The notes below the pieces were generated by a model. That model saw only the letters and a list, made by a program, of their open reading frames with translations. It was not told the origin of the DNA and did no database searches. From assembly GCA_016873405.1 (NCBI GenBank), contig VGXH01000094.1, forward strand, positions 1 to 6,899: a stretch of DNA of 6,899 nt. Direction: 5' to 3'. The position numbers and the translations under genes were made by a program. Below, piece by piece: positions 6,567-6,899 of the stretch (the first letter of the stretch is position 1; each line of letters starts with the position of its first letter). This stretch comes from a bacterium. Lineage in GTDB: Bacteria; Krumholzibacteriota; Krumholzibacteria; LZORAL124-64-63.

Positions 6567-6899
6567 TCAAGCCATCACCCACCACGGCGCCGCCAGCACG
6601 TCCGGCGTCAGCCAGAAGATGTCGGCGCCCGCGTGCAGCAGCAGTCCTGCGCGCGACCGGTCCCCGTACTCCGCGCGAAACACGCGCAGTTGGCGAGCGT
6701 CGGCGAGCGAGGGTCTTGTGGTGGCCTTCACCTCGATGGGCAGCAGCCGGTCGCCGCTCTCGACGACGAAGTCCACCTCATCGCCGGTGGTGGTCCGCCA
6801 GCAGCAGATCTCCGCCGTCGCCGGCCGGCTGTCGCGCCAGGCGAGCAGGTCCAGCAGCACCAGGTTCTCCAGATGGGCGCCGGTCGGCTCGCCGCCCCC
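6567..6899 (-). CDS. AAA-ATPase-type protein, DUF4143 C-terminal part (5' end outside window)
   Basis: Only the last 110 residues are present; the frame is open to the window edge, beginning GGGEPTGAHLENLVLLDLLAW. This is the typical end of the widespread bacterial/archaeal AAA_14-DUF4143 ATPases: a helix with HLENLVLLDLLAWR, then YWRT-like CCWRTTTGDEVDFVVE, LLPIEVKAT, ADARQLRVFRAEYGD and a closing VLAAPWW. The spaced acidic and basic residues (Glu41, Asp43, Glu56, Lys58: EVDF...IEVK) resemble a PD-(D/E)XK nuclease-like core, an observation made for this family; catalytic activity is not established. The ATPase domain must lie beyond 6899. Biological role unknown for most members. An internal GTG at 6860 is not the real start, since the conserved HLENL sequence runs on upstream of it. 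It converges on the MerR-type gene, with the palindrome between. Confidence 0.88.
   Translation of the reverse strand, partial: GGGEPTGAHLENLVLLDLLAWRDSRPATAEICCWRTTTGDEVDFVVESGDRLLPIEVKATTRPSLADARQLRVFRAEYGDRSRAGLLLHAGADIFWLTPDVLAAPWWVMA

Noticed and set aside
6567..6860. DUF4143 fragment as a small stand-alone 97-residue protein starting at GTG 6860
   Set aside because: Conserved family sequence (HLENL) continues upstream in frame to the window edge, so it is the end of a larger ATPase.
1..6899. CRISPR arrays, tRNA/rRNA genes, insertion sequences, attachment sites
   Set aside because: No spaced direct repeats, tRNA-like segments, transposase motifs or terminal inverted repeats were seen on either strand.

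Overview
The window is GC-rich DNA (roughly 70% G+C by eye) with strong G/C preference at third codon positions. Two gene products look built for a two-membrane envelope: a secreted protein with a beta-strand-rich C-terminal half and a CHASE8-type periplasmic sensor kinase. This suggests a Gram-negative-type bacterium from a GC-rich lineage. No rRNA, tRNA or marker gene allows a finer placement.

Layout. From right to left on the minus strand: msrB (about 5443-4761, peptide methionine-R-sulfoxide reductase with an N-terminal membrane segment), then an intrinsic terminator (4747-4726) and a good sigma-70-type promoter (4714-4686). Next come glgC (4614-3328, glucose-1-phosphate adenylyltransferase), a secreted protein of unknown function whose GTG start overlaps the glgC stop by 4 bases (3331-2138), and a hybrid sensor histidine kinase (about 2017-76). 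The last three probably form one transcription unit, since nothing terminator-like separates them. On the plus strand, divergent from msrB, is a BmrR-like MerR-family regulator (5681-6496) preceded by a classic MerR operator inside a stretched promoter (5609-5639). It converges on the 3' part of an AAA-ATPase/DUF4143-type gene (minus, 6899-6567, cut by the window edge), with a 28-bp perfect palindrome between the two genes.

Two single-base reading-frame breaks stand out. The kinase frame breaks at 1831-1834, splitting its sensor domain. The msrB frame lacks its stop, so the printed sequence stays open through glgC (out of frame) and rejoins the secreted-protein frame, giving a spurious 1107-codon open frame. 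Both are each corrected by one base in a short homopolymer, so assembly or sequencing errors are the simplest explanation.

Functionally the region looks like ordinary chromosome: glycogen precursor synthesis, oxidative-damage repair, a sensor kinase and a ligand-responsive regulator. I found no convincing new system. The most interesting items are the glgC-coupled secreted protein, the MsrB cysteine rearrangement and the frame breaks.
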